A DNA stretch of 64,000 nt from NCBI GenBank assembly GCA_017464285.1, contig JAFUDT010000003.1, positions 124,001 to 188,000 of the forward strand. The letters run 5' to 3'. The position numbers were made by a program, and so were the translations under genes. A model generated the notes under the pieces. The model was not told where the DNA came from. It did not search any database and saw only the letters and a list, made by a program, of their open reading frames with translations. This document shows, piece by piece, positions 1 to 8,461 of this stretch. How positions within the stretch are numbered: the stretch's first letter is position 1; every line of letters starts with the position of its first letter. The DNA is from Bacteroidales bacterium (GTDB lineage: Bacteria > Bacteroidota > Bacteroidia > Bacteroidales > UBA1402).

Positions 1-1838
1 TTCAATTCAACGAGCGCGGACGCCAGCAGCAGGCGGCCGACTATTTCCGGGTCAATCCGCATCGCCTTCACTTGGGCTATGTCGGTCTTGAAATGACCGA
101 CGCCGAAGGTCGGCTGCTGGGTCCCGAGGCTCTCAGCGATATCAGTCAGCAACTGAATATGTGGAGCGGTACGATAGACAGCCGCTTCAAAGCAGCCGGA
201 GCCCAAGTGACCACCCATACACTCTGCCTGCCGGATTGCGACATGGTGGCTTCCAGTGTGGCTTCACCGCTGCTGGGCACCGGTCAGCTCAAGATTCGCT
301 GGTCTTTTCCCTGGGCCACGGGAGGTCATGCCGACGATGCCACCGACTGGACGCATCCCGAAAAACACCAGACGCGTCTTATCCAGGCGGATGCCCATTC
401 TGTTTTACTGGAGCGTCGGCTGGACGAGACGGTCTATTACGTGAGAATCGCCTGGCAGGGCGAGGCCAGTTTCACGGCCGCCGACCGGCCTCATACTTTC
501 TATCTGACCACCCGGGACAATGAACTGGCTTTCTCTACTTGGTTCGCTACCGGGCCGGAAGTCTTTGCCCATGCGCCTGTAACCGATTTCAAGCAGTTTG
601 CCGCTGTCACGGCAGAGGCATGGCAGTCGTTCTGGAAACGGGGTGGGGCGGTCGATTTTTCCGAGTGCACCGATCCGCGTGCTCCCGAACTGGAACGTCG
701 GGTAATCTTGTCGCAGTACCTGACTGCCATCCAGTGTGCCGGCATGTATCCGCCTCAGGAGACCGGCCTTACTTACAACAGCTGGTATGGCAAGTATCAT
801 CTGGAAATGCACTGGTGGCATGGTGCCCATTTTGCTCTCTGGGGCCGGGAAGATCTCTTGGAACGCAGCATGGGCTGGTACAGTGATGTGGCTCCCATTG
901 CCCGTGAAATCGCCCGCCGGCAGGGCTTCCGAGGCCTGCGCTGGATGAAGATGACCGATCCTACGGGCACCGAGGCACCCTCCAAAGTGGGCTCCTTCCT
1001 GATCTGGCAGCAGCCTCATTTCATTTATCTGGCCGAACTGCTCTACCGCAATCATCCCGACAGTACGGAGATACTCGACACCTACAAGGACCTCGTTTTC
1101 GAGACGGCAGATTTCATGGCTTCCTTTGTCGATTATGACGGGCTGGAAGACCGCTATGTCATCAAAGGAGCAATTCCGGCGCAGGAGACCTTGCGGGCCG
1201 CTGAGACGGTCAATCCGCCCTTCGAACTGTCCTACTTCCATTATGCGCTGAAGACCGCCCAGCTCTGGCGGCAGCGTCTGGGCATGCCCAAGAACATGGA
1301 CTGGGAAATCATCCTGGACAAACTTTCGCCCCTGGCCTACAACGATGACAAACTCTATCTGGCCGCAGAGACGGCTACGGATACCTATATCGATACGCGC
1401 TATACCTCGGATCACATGGCCGTATTGGGTGCCTTGGGCATGATGCCGTCCTCGCGCCTGGTACGCAAGGACATCATGGCCAATACTTTCAGCTGGATCT
1501 GGGACAACTGGAACTGGGGCAAGACCTGGGGCTGGGACTATCCGATGACGGCCATGTGCGCCGCCCGTCTGTCGATGCCCGACAAAGCGGTCGATGCCCT
1601 GCTGATGGATAGGCGCACCAACACCTATCTGGTCAGTGGTCACAACTATCAGGACGGCCGGCTCCGGCTCTATCTGCCGGGCAATGGCGGCCTGCTGACG
1701 GCAGTGGCCATGATGTGTGCCGGCTGGGACGGTAATGAAGGCCGTCCCGGGCTGAACGGTCGGGGCGGCTATGCTCCCGGTTTCCCGCGCAACGGCCAAT
1801 GGAAGGTGCGCTGGGAAGGTCTCAAGGTGATGCCCTGA
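1..1838 (+). CDS. Six-hairpin glycosidase-like protein, 5' end cut by window
   Basis: The reading frame is open from the first complete codon (position 3), so the gene begins upstream. The visible part opens with a beta-rich stretch (about the first 190 residues), like the N-terminal super-sandwich of GH65/GH95-type enzymes. A helical part follows with many Trp and Tyr residues, including TYNSWYGKYHLEMHWWHGAH and WNWGKTWGWDYP, which fits an (alpha/alpha)6 barrel. Family knowledge suggests a glycan hydrolase; the bond cleaved cannot be told, and the motifs do not clearly match GH95. It lies 66 bases upstream of a secreted PUL protein in the same direction, so it probably belongs to the same locus. 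The signal peptide, if any, is outside the window. Confidence 0.6.
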   Translation, partial: QFNERGRQQQAADYFRVNPHRLHLGYVGLEMTDAEGRLLGPEALSDISQQLNMWSGTIDSRFKAAGAQVTTHTLCLPDCDMVASSVASPLLGTGQLKIRWSFPWATGGHADDATDWTHPEKHQTRLIQADAHSVLLERRLDETVYYVRIAWQGEASFTAADRPHTFYLTTRDNELAFSTWFATGPEVFAHAPVTDFKQFAAVTAEAWQSFWKRGGAVDFSECTDPRAPELERRVILSQYLTAIQCAGMYPPQETGLTYNSWYGKYHLEMHWWHGAHFALWGREDLLERSMGWYSDVAPIAREIARRQGFRGLRWMKMTDPTGTEAPSKVGSFLIWQQPHFIYLAELLYRNHPDSTEILDTYKDLVFETADFMASFVDYDGLEDRYVIKGAIPAQETLRAAETVNPPFELSYFHYALKTAQLWRQRLGMPKNMDWEIILDKLSPLAYNDDKLYLAAETATDTYIDTRYTSDHMAVLGALGMMPSSRLVRKDIMANTFSWIWDNWNWGKTWGWDYPMTAMCAARLSMPDKAVDALLMDRRTNTYLVSGHNYQDGRLRLYLPGNGGLLTAVAMMCAGWDGNEGRPGLNGRGGYAPGFPRNGQWKVRWEGLKVMP

Positions 1839-1904
1839 CAATGAGATACGGAAATGAATCAAAAATAACAACCATTTAATTACTAACCTTTTAAACAAAC
1901 AATT

Positions 1905-4733
1905 ATGAAAAGACTCTTACTCTTTTTCGTGGCAGTTGTACTGACCTTGGGGTCAACTTATGCCAAGAGTGTCGCTTTTATTTATACGAGCGGCTACAAC
2001 AGCGGTAATGCTGCCAAGTATGGTCTGGCCGACGGCGGCTATACGCTGGATCAGGATCCCGTTTATGCCGCTCTGTGCGACAATTTTGAGGTGACCCCCT
2101 TTGACAGTCCTTCCGGCAGTGAAGCGGACTACGAGACCCTGCGTACTTATGACTGTGTGGTTATTTCTGAAGCCATCTCGGGTAATACCACACTGAGTAA
2201 TAACCTTGTCAAACTGGTCGGAACTGTACCAATCGTCTCGATGAAGGCCTACAACTACACCAGCGGACGCTGGAGTTGGGCTGCTCCTGCCAATCCCGGT
2301 ACCAAGACCAACGGTTTTTACATCAATCCCGGATTTGAAAACCACCCGCTCTTTACCGGTCTGATCAGGGAAGAGGACGGCTGCATCAATATCTACGATC
2401 CTGCCAAGGAGCCGTCGAGCAACCGTATCCAGGGCTTCCTTACCAGTGCCATCATCGCTGATTCTCCGCTGGCAGCCGAGGCCGACAAACTGATGGGCGT
2501 GGCCAAGTCGGGCGACTCGGAATACAACTGTGTGCACGAAATCGCCGAAGCCGGCGACTATAAGTATGTCCTGGTCAGTATGTCAAGTGACAATATCTGG
2601 GCTGTCAACGAAAACGGGCAGAAGATCATTGTCAACGCTGTCAAGTATGTGACCGGCGAACAGGCCATCAACATGGACGAAGTCACCATGGCCTATCTGT
2701 ATGATTCTTCCTACAGCGGCTATTGCGGTATTGACAACGATCCGATTTTCAACAACACGAAGGTGGCAGAAGTGAACTCCGTCGCTATCGATATCAAGGA
2801 TTTCACGGCCGCCGATACCGATACGCTGGATGCTTTGGAAAACTTCGATGTCGTGCTGATTTCCGAGGCCATGGCCAGCGGTCATGCCTTTATCAAAGGT
2901 GTGGTGGAGAAAATCAATCGCGTGCCGATGATCAACTTCAAGTCCTTCCTCTACAAGAACACGGTCTGGAACTTCGGTGCCGGAGCCAATCCGACCTCGG
3001 CCAAGAACGACGGCGGTATTGCCGTTATCGACATTCCTGAGGCTTTCCGCGACGATGCCCTTTTTGCCGATGTAGAACTGGAAGGCGGCAAGGTGACGAT
3101 GTTCATCGAGTACGATCCGACCCTTATCAAGAACAATCTGATGCAAGGCTATACTGTCAGCACGGGCTCCCTCATTGAGAACGATGAAGTGCTGGCCACC
3201 ATTACCAACGGTACGACCACCTACAATGCCATCCATCGTCACGGCAAAAAGAACATGTACATCCTGTTGCCGATTTCCAGCGATGCCATGTTTGTCGAAG
3301 GGGACAACAATCTCTCGGACGATGCCATCCAGATTATCAACAATGCCATTGACATGGTCTATGCCACCAAGAGTGGTGTAACGCCCTGCGCAACGCCGAC
3401 CGTCAGCTTTGAATATGGTGATCAGGTGACTACGGTTACTTTGGCTTCTGCCACTGCCGATGCCAAGATCTACTATACCTTGGACGGTAACGATCCAACC
3501 GAAAGCAGCACGCTTTATTCCGAGCCTTTCAATATCACGGCCGACGGCACGGTGGTCAAGGCCATCGCCGCCAAGCAGGGATTCGACAACAGCGCTGTGG
3601 CCACGGCTGCTGTCTCTGTCAAGTCGATTGCCAAGGCTCCGATCATCACCCTGAAATGGGAGGATGGCTACAGCACGATTACGCTGCACAAGCAGACGGC
3701 CGGAGCTGATGTCTACTATAACTTCACCGGTTCGGCCAAGGAGGATGAAAGCGGTGTCTATGCCGGCCCGATCACGGTTTATGAGCCTGTCACTGTTACA
3801 GCCTTTGCAGCCGGCGGTGTTTATCTCGCTTCCGAGACCGTCAGTCAGGACGTCGCCATCAAGGGGGTAGATGCCACCAATATCCGTCGCGACACCATCG
3901 CCTGGTTCAACGCCAACAAGGAAGACTGGTACTGGGAAACCACCGGCGGCAGCAGCAAGGTGGCTTATTATATGCAGAAGAATGCCATGACGATTTATGC
4001 TGATACTCTTGTCGGTGCAGATAATGACACGACTTTTGTCTACAATGACTTCAGGTATTATGCCAAGAATGCCGAAACAGCCGATTCGAGCGACTGGGTC
4101 ATCAAGACTCAGGGGCAGACGCTCTATTGGGAAAGCACCCAGCCCTCGAGCACGGTTTATTCCGGCACTTCGGCTTATATGGTTTACAGAGCCGAAGATC
4201 TGATCAGCAAGCCGAGTGACTACCATATCACCTTCGGTGCTAAGATCAGCGGCGAGCCCTACACCGGTTCGATTGAATCAACCAAGAAGTATCAGGGACC
4301 GTTCGACATCATTGTCTTCAATGGTAACAACAACGGCAGTAGTGCCTCCTTTGATGTGAAGGTGGAAGTCTCGGCTGACGGTGAAAACTGGACGGCTGTC
4401 GATTCCCTGTACTTCCCGCCGGTTCAGCGTATCCTGGTACGTAATGTCTCCAGCTACGAAGGCAACGACGAAGTCTATGTCCGCGTCAAGCACTATGGCG
4501 GTTCGACCAAGGCTGTCATCTATGACATCATGCTTCTGAACAACGGCCAGTATTCACAGCAGTATGTACCCGCCGGCCTGACTACGGTTGCCGCCGGTGC
4601 CGAACTGCTGCATACCGAATACTACAGCCTGACGGGTCTGCGTCTGGCCGCCCCGGTCGAGCAGGGTATCACCATCGTCAAGAAGCTCTGGTCCAACGGA
4701 GCAGTCACTGTCGAAAAGATACTGTTCAGATAA
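1905..4733 (+). CDS. Secreted protein with duplicated ThuA-like module and chitobiase-type domains
   Basis: The 942-residue product has a signal peptide ending near TYA (residues 1-20). Residues about 22-250 and 260-490 look like two copies of one module: YDCVVISEAISGN and PIVSMKAYNY in the first match FDVVLISEAMASG and PMINFKSFLY in the second. The pattern resembles the ThuA/glutamine-amidotransferase fold, but I cannot assign a reaction. Two chitobiase C-terminal-like beta domains follow (AKIYYTLDGNDPTESSTLYS near residue 525, and a second from about 575), then a beta-sandwich of about 230 residues. The tail (YYSLTGLRL to EKILFR) resembles T9SS-type C-terminal domains. A strong terminator follows. 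A surface or secreted carbohydrate-binding role is inferred from the PUL context. Confidence 0.6.
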   Translation: MKRLLLFFVAVVLTLGSTYAKSVAFIYTSGYNSGNAAKYGLADGGYTLDQDPVYAALCDNFEVTPFDSPSGSEADYETLRTYDCVVISEAISGNTTLSNNLVKLVGTVPIVSMKAYNYTSGRWSWAAPANPGTKTNGFYINPGFENHPLFTGLIREEDGCINIYDPAKEPSSNRIQGFLTSAIIADSPLAAEADKLMGVAKSGDSEYNCVHEIAEAGDYKYVLVSMSSDNIWAVNENGQKIIVNAVKYVTGEQAINMDEVTMAYLYDSSYSGYCGIDNDPIFNNTKVAEVNSVAIDIKDFTAADTDTLDALENFDVVLISEAMASGHAFIKGVVEKINRVPMINFKSFLYKNTVWNFGAGANPTSAKNDGGIAVIDIPEAFRDDALFADVELEGGKVTMFIEYDPTLIKNNLMQGYTVSTGSLIENDEVLATITNGTTTYNAIHRHGKKNMYILLPISSDAMFVEGDNNLSDDAIQIINNAIDMVYATKSGVTPCATPTVSFEYGDQVTTVTLASATADAKIYYTLDGNDPTESSTLYSEPFNITADGTVVKAIAAKQGFDNSAVATAAVSVKSIAKAPIITLKWEDGYSTITLHKQTAGADVYYNFTGSAKEDESGVYAGPITVYEPVTVTAFAAGGVYLASETVSQDVAIKGVDATNIRRDTIAWFNANKEDWYWETTGGSSKVAYYMQKNAMTIYADTLVGADNDTTFVYNDFRYYAKNAETADSSDWVIKTQGQTLYWESTQPSSTVYSGTSAYMVYRAEDLISKPSDYHITFGAKISGEPYTGSIESTKKYQGPFDIIVFNGNNNGSSASFDVKVEVSADGENWTAVDSLYFPPVQRILVRNVSSYEGNDEVYVRVKHYGGSTKAVIYDIMLLNNGQYSQQYVPAGLTTVAAGAELLHTEYYSLTGLRLAAPVEQGITIVKKLWSNGAVTVEKILFR

Positions 4734-4744
4734 TCATGACAGGT

Positions 4745-4789
4745 GAGGGAGGACTCTCTGACACAAGGGAGTCTTCCCTCCTTGTTTTT
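4745..4789 (+). terminator. Intrinsic terminator after the ThuA-like gene
   Basis: A 14-bp stem (arms 4745-4758 and 4767-4780, two G-U pairs) with an 8-base loop is followed by a T-rich tail. It separates the upstream gene from the pectate lyase gene, which should therefore have its own promoter or rely on read-through. It also argues against a GTG start at 4743 for the lyase, because that start would put the hairpin inside the coding region. Confidence 0.8.
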
Positions 4790-4862
4790 ACTGTTTGTTT
4801 TAACCAGGCTCGGGTCTGTACGGAGGATCAGTCGGGATCCGGGCTGTCAATTTAGGAGAAAG

Positions 4863-7800
4863 ATGAAGAGATTGTATGTGGCCATAGTACTGTCGATTGC
4901 CATGACGGGTGGCCTTCGGGCCGAGCAGCTGGCATTTCCGGGTGCCCAGGGCTTTGGCCGTCATGCCGTGGGCGGACGTTACGGATCGGTCTATCATGTG
5001 ACCAACCTCAACGACAGCGGTGCAGGTTCGCTGCGCGATGCCGTGAGCTCTTCCAACCGTATTGTCGTATTCGATGTCTCGGGGGTCATCTATCTCAACA
5101 GCCGGCTGGTCTTCAAGAACAATCTTTATGTGGCCGGACAGACTGCTCCCGGTGAGGGTATCACAGTCTACGGCAACGGTGTCTCGTTCTCGGGCGCCGA
5201 CAACACCATCGTCCGTTACCTGCGTTTTCGCATGGGCAAGAACGGTGATTCCGGCAAGGATGCCGCCGGAGTGGCCAACGGACAGACCATGATCTTCGAC
5301 CACCTCAGTGTCAGCTGGGGTCTGGACGAGACTTTCAGCATCAATTCGGACGGCAAGGGCTCTTTGGGCAATATCACCATCCAGAACTCCATCATGAGCC
5401 AGGGCCTGCTGTCACATTCGGCCGGCGGCCTGATGCAGGCCGACAGCATTACACTGTATCGGAATCTCTACGTGGACAACAGTACACGCAACAATAAAAT
5501 CAAAGGTACCAACCAGTACGTCAACAACATCGTCTATAACTGGAAGAACGGCTGCTATCTGATGGGCGGCGATTCGGAGGGCATGAGCTATTGCAATGCT
5601 ACGAACAACCTGTTTATCAACGGGCCTGCCGTGGGCGGCAACGCCTTTACCGGCGGCAATGCCAACTTCCATATCTATGCGGCCGACAACTGGCAGGACA
5701 AGAATCGCGACGGAGTGTTCAACCCGGCAGCGATTTCACGCAGCGAATATTCCGGCCCGCCTACCTTCGTGGAGGTGCCCTACGCCTATCCTTCCTTGCC
5801 GGCCTACCCCGGACGTGACCTGATCGACAGTCTGCTGCCGACCGTGGGCGCCAGTTTGCCTTACCGTGATCCGGTGGATTTTTATGTCATCAACGAGCTA
5901 CGTTCCTTCGGCACGGAAGGCAAGCTGATTTCCTACGAGGACCAGTTGCCTATCGGTGTGCCCACCGGCTGGACGATATGGAGTCCCGCCAAGCCTCAGG
6001 ATACGGACGGCGACGGCATGCCCGATGCCTGGGAGGTGGCCAACGGCACCAATCCGACCCTGGACGATGCCATGACCATCGCCGCCAACGGCTATGCCAA
6101 CATTGAGAATTATATCAATTCGATTACGGTCAAGGACCGCCCGTTTTTCCTGCGCGCTCCCTTTGTCTTTGAATGCGAGGCTTCCAGTCCGACATCGCTG
6201 ACACTTACCTGGCGCGACTATACCGAGGGCGAGGACGGATTTGTGGTGGAGCTGCTGCAGGACGGAAGCTATAAGGAAGTGTGCCGTATTCCGGCCGGCG
6301 ATTATCGTCTGAAAGGCACTGACGGCTCTGCCGCCGGCAGCGCCTGCGGGGCGACGACAGGCTCCGTGCGCTGCGTTATCCGTGACCTGACCCCCGGCAC
6401 CGCCTATCAGTTGCGAGCCTGTGCCTATTTCGAAGACGGATCCGAGGAACTGCGTTCTGCCTACACTCCGGTGCTGACAGTCAAGACCCAGCCCGAACAG
6501 GTGGCCATGATCGAGTGGGAAAGCTATGTGCCGGCGGTGACCTGGGCGGCGGAAAACGGCGGCGACTGGAACTTTACGGCCGACAATTGGCAGGAACACC
6601 TGTATAATAAAGGAGATAAGGTGTTGATCGCTCCCTCGCAGCCAGTCAGTATCACTCTTTCCGAAGGCCTCGAACCGGGGGCCGTGGTTGTCGGCGACGA
6701 GGGCGACGTGACTTTGAGCGGTGCGCCTCTGGACGGTGCGGCTTCGGTCAACAAATTCGGCACGGGTCTTTTGGATATGGGTACAGCTGCCCATACTTAT
6801 ACTGGCGCTTCGGTGTTGCATGGCGGTGTATTCCGTTTTGCCAGCCTGAAAAACGGCGGCGAGGCTTCCGGTATCGGAGCGTCCCAGGAATTTGCCCAGA
6901 ACTGGATCTGGGACGGCGGCGAGTGGCAGTACACCGGTGGCAGTACCTCGACCAACCGCTCGGCCAAGGTTTATCAGAACACCGTTTTCAATATTGTCAA
7001 CGGATCGACCGTGACGATGAACGGCACCTTGGAAGGTGCCGGCGGCATCGGGGTGGCCGGCGGTCAGGTGACGGTCGGATCGACGGACTTCTTTTCCTAC
7101 GACGGCGCTACCCGCCTGGACCAGGGCGGTACGCTCTATATCGAAGGCGCGACGCTTATCGACGGACTGCAGAACAGGCTGCACAAGGTAGTCATGGCCG
7201 GCGGTACGCTCTACACCAAGGACAAGGACGACCGTTACGGCACCTATTATTTCCCCATCGAGGTCGAAGACGACAGCTATTCACATATCCATTTCCATCG
7301 CAACTGCTCCATCATGAGTGAAGTGAGCGGCGCCGGCACCCTGGAGTGGGATGTCACCTGGCTCAGGGAATACATCCGCGGCAGCTGGGACAAATTCTAT
7401 GGCCGCCTGATTGCCAACGGGCTGAATACGGCGGGCAATTCCCAGCTGATGCTCTACAACAGCAAGGGCATCCCCAACGGCGTGGTCGAGCTGAAAGGTA
7501 CGGCTCAGGTCATGAGCTGGAGCACAACGGCCACCCTCTATCTGGGCGGCTTGTCCGGCACGTCGGGAACCTATCTGTCGGGTACGAGCAAAAATACCAA
7601 GACTTCGAGAATGACCTGGATTGTCGGTGGTGCCAACACTGACGAGACCTTTGCCGGAGTCATCGACAACCGTTGCAGTGCCAGCGGCTATAACGGCACG
7701 ACCTCCATTGAGAAAATCGGCAGCGGCGACTGGCGGCTGACCGGCAAGAATGTCCATGCCGGCACGACCACGGTCAGCGGAGGCCGTCTGGTGGTCAACG

Positions 7801-8423
7801 GCTCTCTGACCGGTACCGGTGCCGTCACCGTCAAGAACGGGGCCACGCTCTGCGGCAAGGGCACTGTGGCCGGCAAGGTGACAGTCAGTAGCGGAGGTAC
7901 CGTGGCAGTGGGCGATACACTCTTCAATCGCAGTGACATATTTACCCTGTCGGGCGGATGTACGATAGCCGAAGGAGGCATCGTTCAGGTGCCGCTTTAC
8001 CGTAAGGAGACCCTGAACCGGGCCTCACAGATCAAATTCGGTGCCGCATCTTCTCTGAGAGGTACTTTGCAACTGGATATGACGGACGTGACCATCGATA
8101 TTCCCGATGACAGTTACTTCACCATCTTCAATATTCCCGGCGGAGTCAGCCTCAGTGGCGGATTTACCGCTGTCGAACCCTCTGTGCCCGGACCGGGCCA
8201 GAAGTGGGATCTCTCCGAGCTGCTCACCACGGGCCGGATCTATGTCCGCTCCGAAAGCTACTCTGCCTTGGAGCGCGTGGAGGCCGAAGTGGTATCGGTC
8301 CGCTATTATACGCTCATCGGTCAGGAGGTTGCTGAACCCGAGGCTCTTGTCGGGCGGCAGTTGCTGTTGCGCCGCAGCCTGCGTGCCGACGGTACGGTGA
8401 GAACCGAGAAAATATGGAAATAA
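4863..8423 (+). CDS. Multi-domain pectate lyase (PL1-like), secreted
   Basis: The product has 1186 residues. The start at 4863 is chosen because an AGGAGA ribosome site precedes it and a signal peptide (MKRLYVAIVLSIAMTGGLRA) follows. Residues 21 to about 375 are a right-handed beta-helix of the Bacteroidota PL1 pectate lyase type, with the typical opening LAFPGAQGFGRHAVGGRYG and LNDSGAGSLRDAV. A calcium-type loop DTDGDGMPDAWE lies at 380-391. A fibronectin-III-like domain follows (about 440-540), then a long Gly/Thr-rich beta region with autotransporter-like strand repeats (for example GSGDWRLTGKN near 950). The tail (YYTLIGQEV to TEKIWK) resembles a T9SS sorting domain. It should cleave polygalacturonate by beta-elimination outside the cell, which gives the best clue to the PUL substrate. 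Confidence 0.8.
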   Translation: MKRLYVAIVLSIAMTGGLRAEQLAFPGAQGFGRHAVGGRYGSVYHVTNLNDSGAGSLRDAVSSSNRIVVFDVSGVIYLNSRLVFKNNLYVAGQTAPGEGITVYGNGVSFSGADNTIVRYLRFRMGKNGDSGKDAAGVANGQTMIFDHLSVSWGLDETFSINSDGKGSLGNITIQNSIMSQGLLSHSAGGLMQADSITLYRNLYVDNSTRNNKIKGTNQYVNNIVYNWKNGCYLMGGDSEGMSYCNATNNLFINGPAVGGNAFTGGNANFHIYAADNWQDKNRDGVFNPAAISRSEYSGPPTFVEVPYAYPSLPAYPGRDLIDSLLPTVGASLPYRDPVDFYVINELRSFGTEGKLISYEDQLPIGVPTGWTIWSPAKPQDTDGDGMPDAWEVANGTNPTLDDAMTIAANGYANIENYINSITVKDRPFFLRAPFVFECEASSPTSLTLTWRDYTEGEDGFVVELLQDGSYKEVCRIPAGDYRLKGTDGSAAGSACGATTGSVRCVIRDLTPGTAYQLRACAYFEDGSEELRSAYTPVLTVKTQPEQVAMIEWESYVPAVTWAAENGGDWNFTADNWQEHLYNKGDKVLIAPSQPVSITLSEGLEPGAVVVGDEGDVTLSGAPLDGAASVNKFGTGLLDMGTAAHTYTGASVLHGGVFRFASLKNGGEASGIGASQEFAQNWIWDGGEWQYTGGSTSTNRSAKVYQNTVFNIVNGSTVTMNGTLEGAGGIGVAGGQVTVGSTDFFSYDGATRLDQGGTLYIEGATLIDGLQNRLHKVVMAGGTLYTKDKDDRYGTYYFPIEVEDDSYSHIHFHRNCSIMSEVSGAGTLEWDVTWLREYIRGSWDKFYGRLIANGLNTAGNSQLMLYNSKGIPNGVVELKGTAQVMSWSTTATLYLGGLSGTSGTYLSGTSKNTKTSRMTWIVGGANTDETFAGVIDNRCSASGYNGTTSIEKIGSGDWRLTGKNVHAGTTTVSGGRLVVNGSLTGTGAVTVKNGATLCGKGTVAGKVTVSSGGTVAVGDTLFNRSDIFTLSGGCTIAEGGIVQVPLYRKETLNRASQIKFGAASSLRGTLQLDMTDVTIDIPDDSYFTIFNIPGGVSLSGGFTAVEPSVPGPGQKWDLSELLTTGRIYVRSESYSALERVEAEVVSVRYYTLIGQEVAEPEALVGRQLLLRRSLRADGTVRTEKIWK

Positions 8424-8461
8424 TTGTTTTATAGAATACTAACCAACTTATCCACCAGAGC

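Noticed and set aside
405..1898. Long open frame on the minus strand inside the six-hairpin glycosidase gene
   Set aside because: It mirrors the codons of the plus-strand gene, has no recognisable domain and overlaps a well-supported protein throughout. The same holds for long minus-strand frames inside the genes at 1905, 10779, 31686 and 34440.
4743..4862. Upstream extension of the pectate lyase from a GTG
   Set aside because: It would contain a strong terminator and place 40 extra residues before a clear signal peptide; the ATG at 4863 has a good ribosome site.
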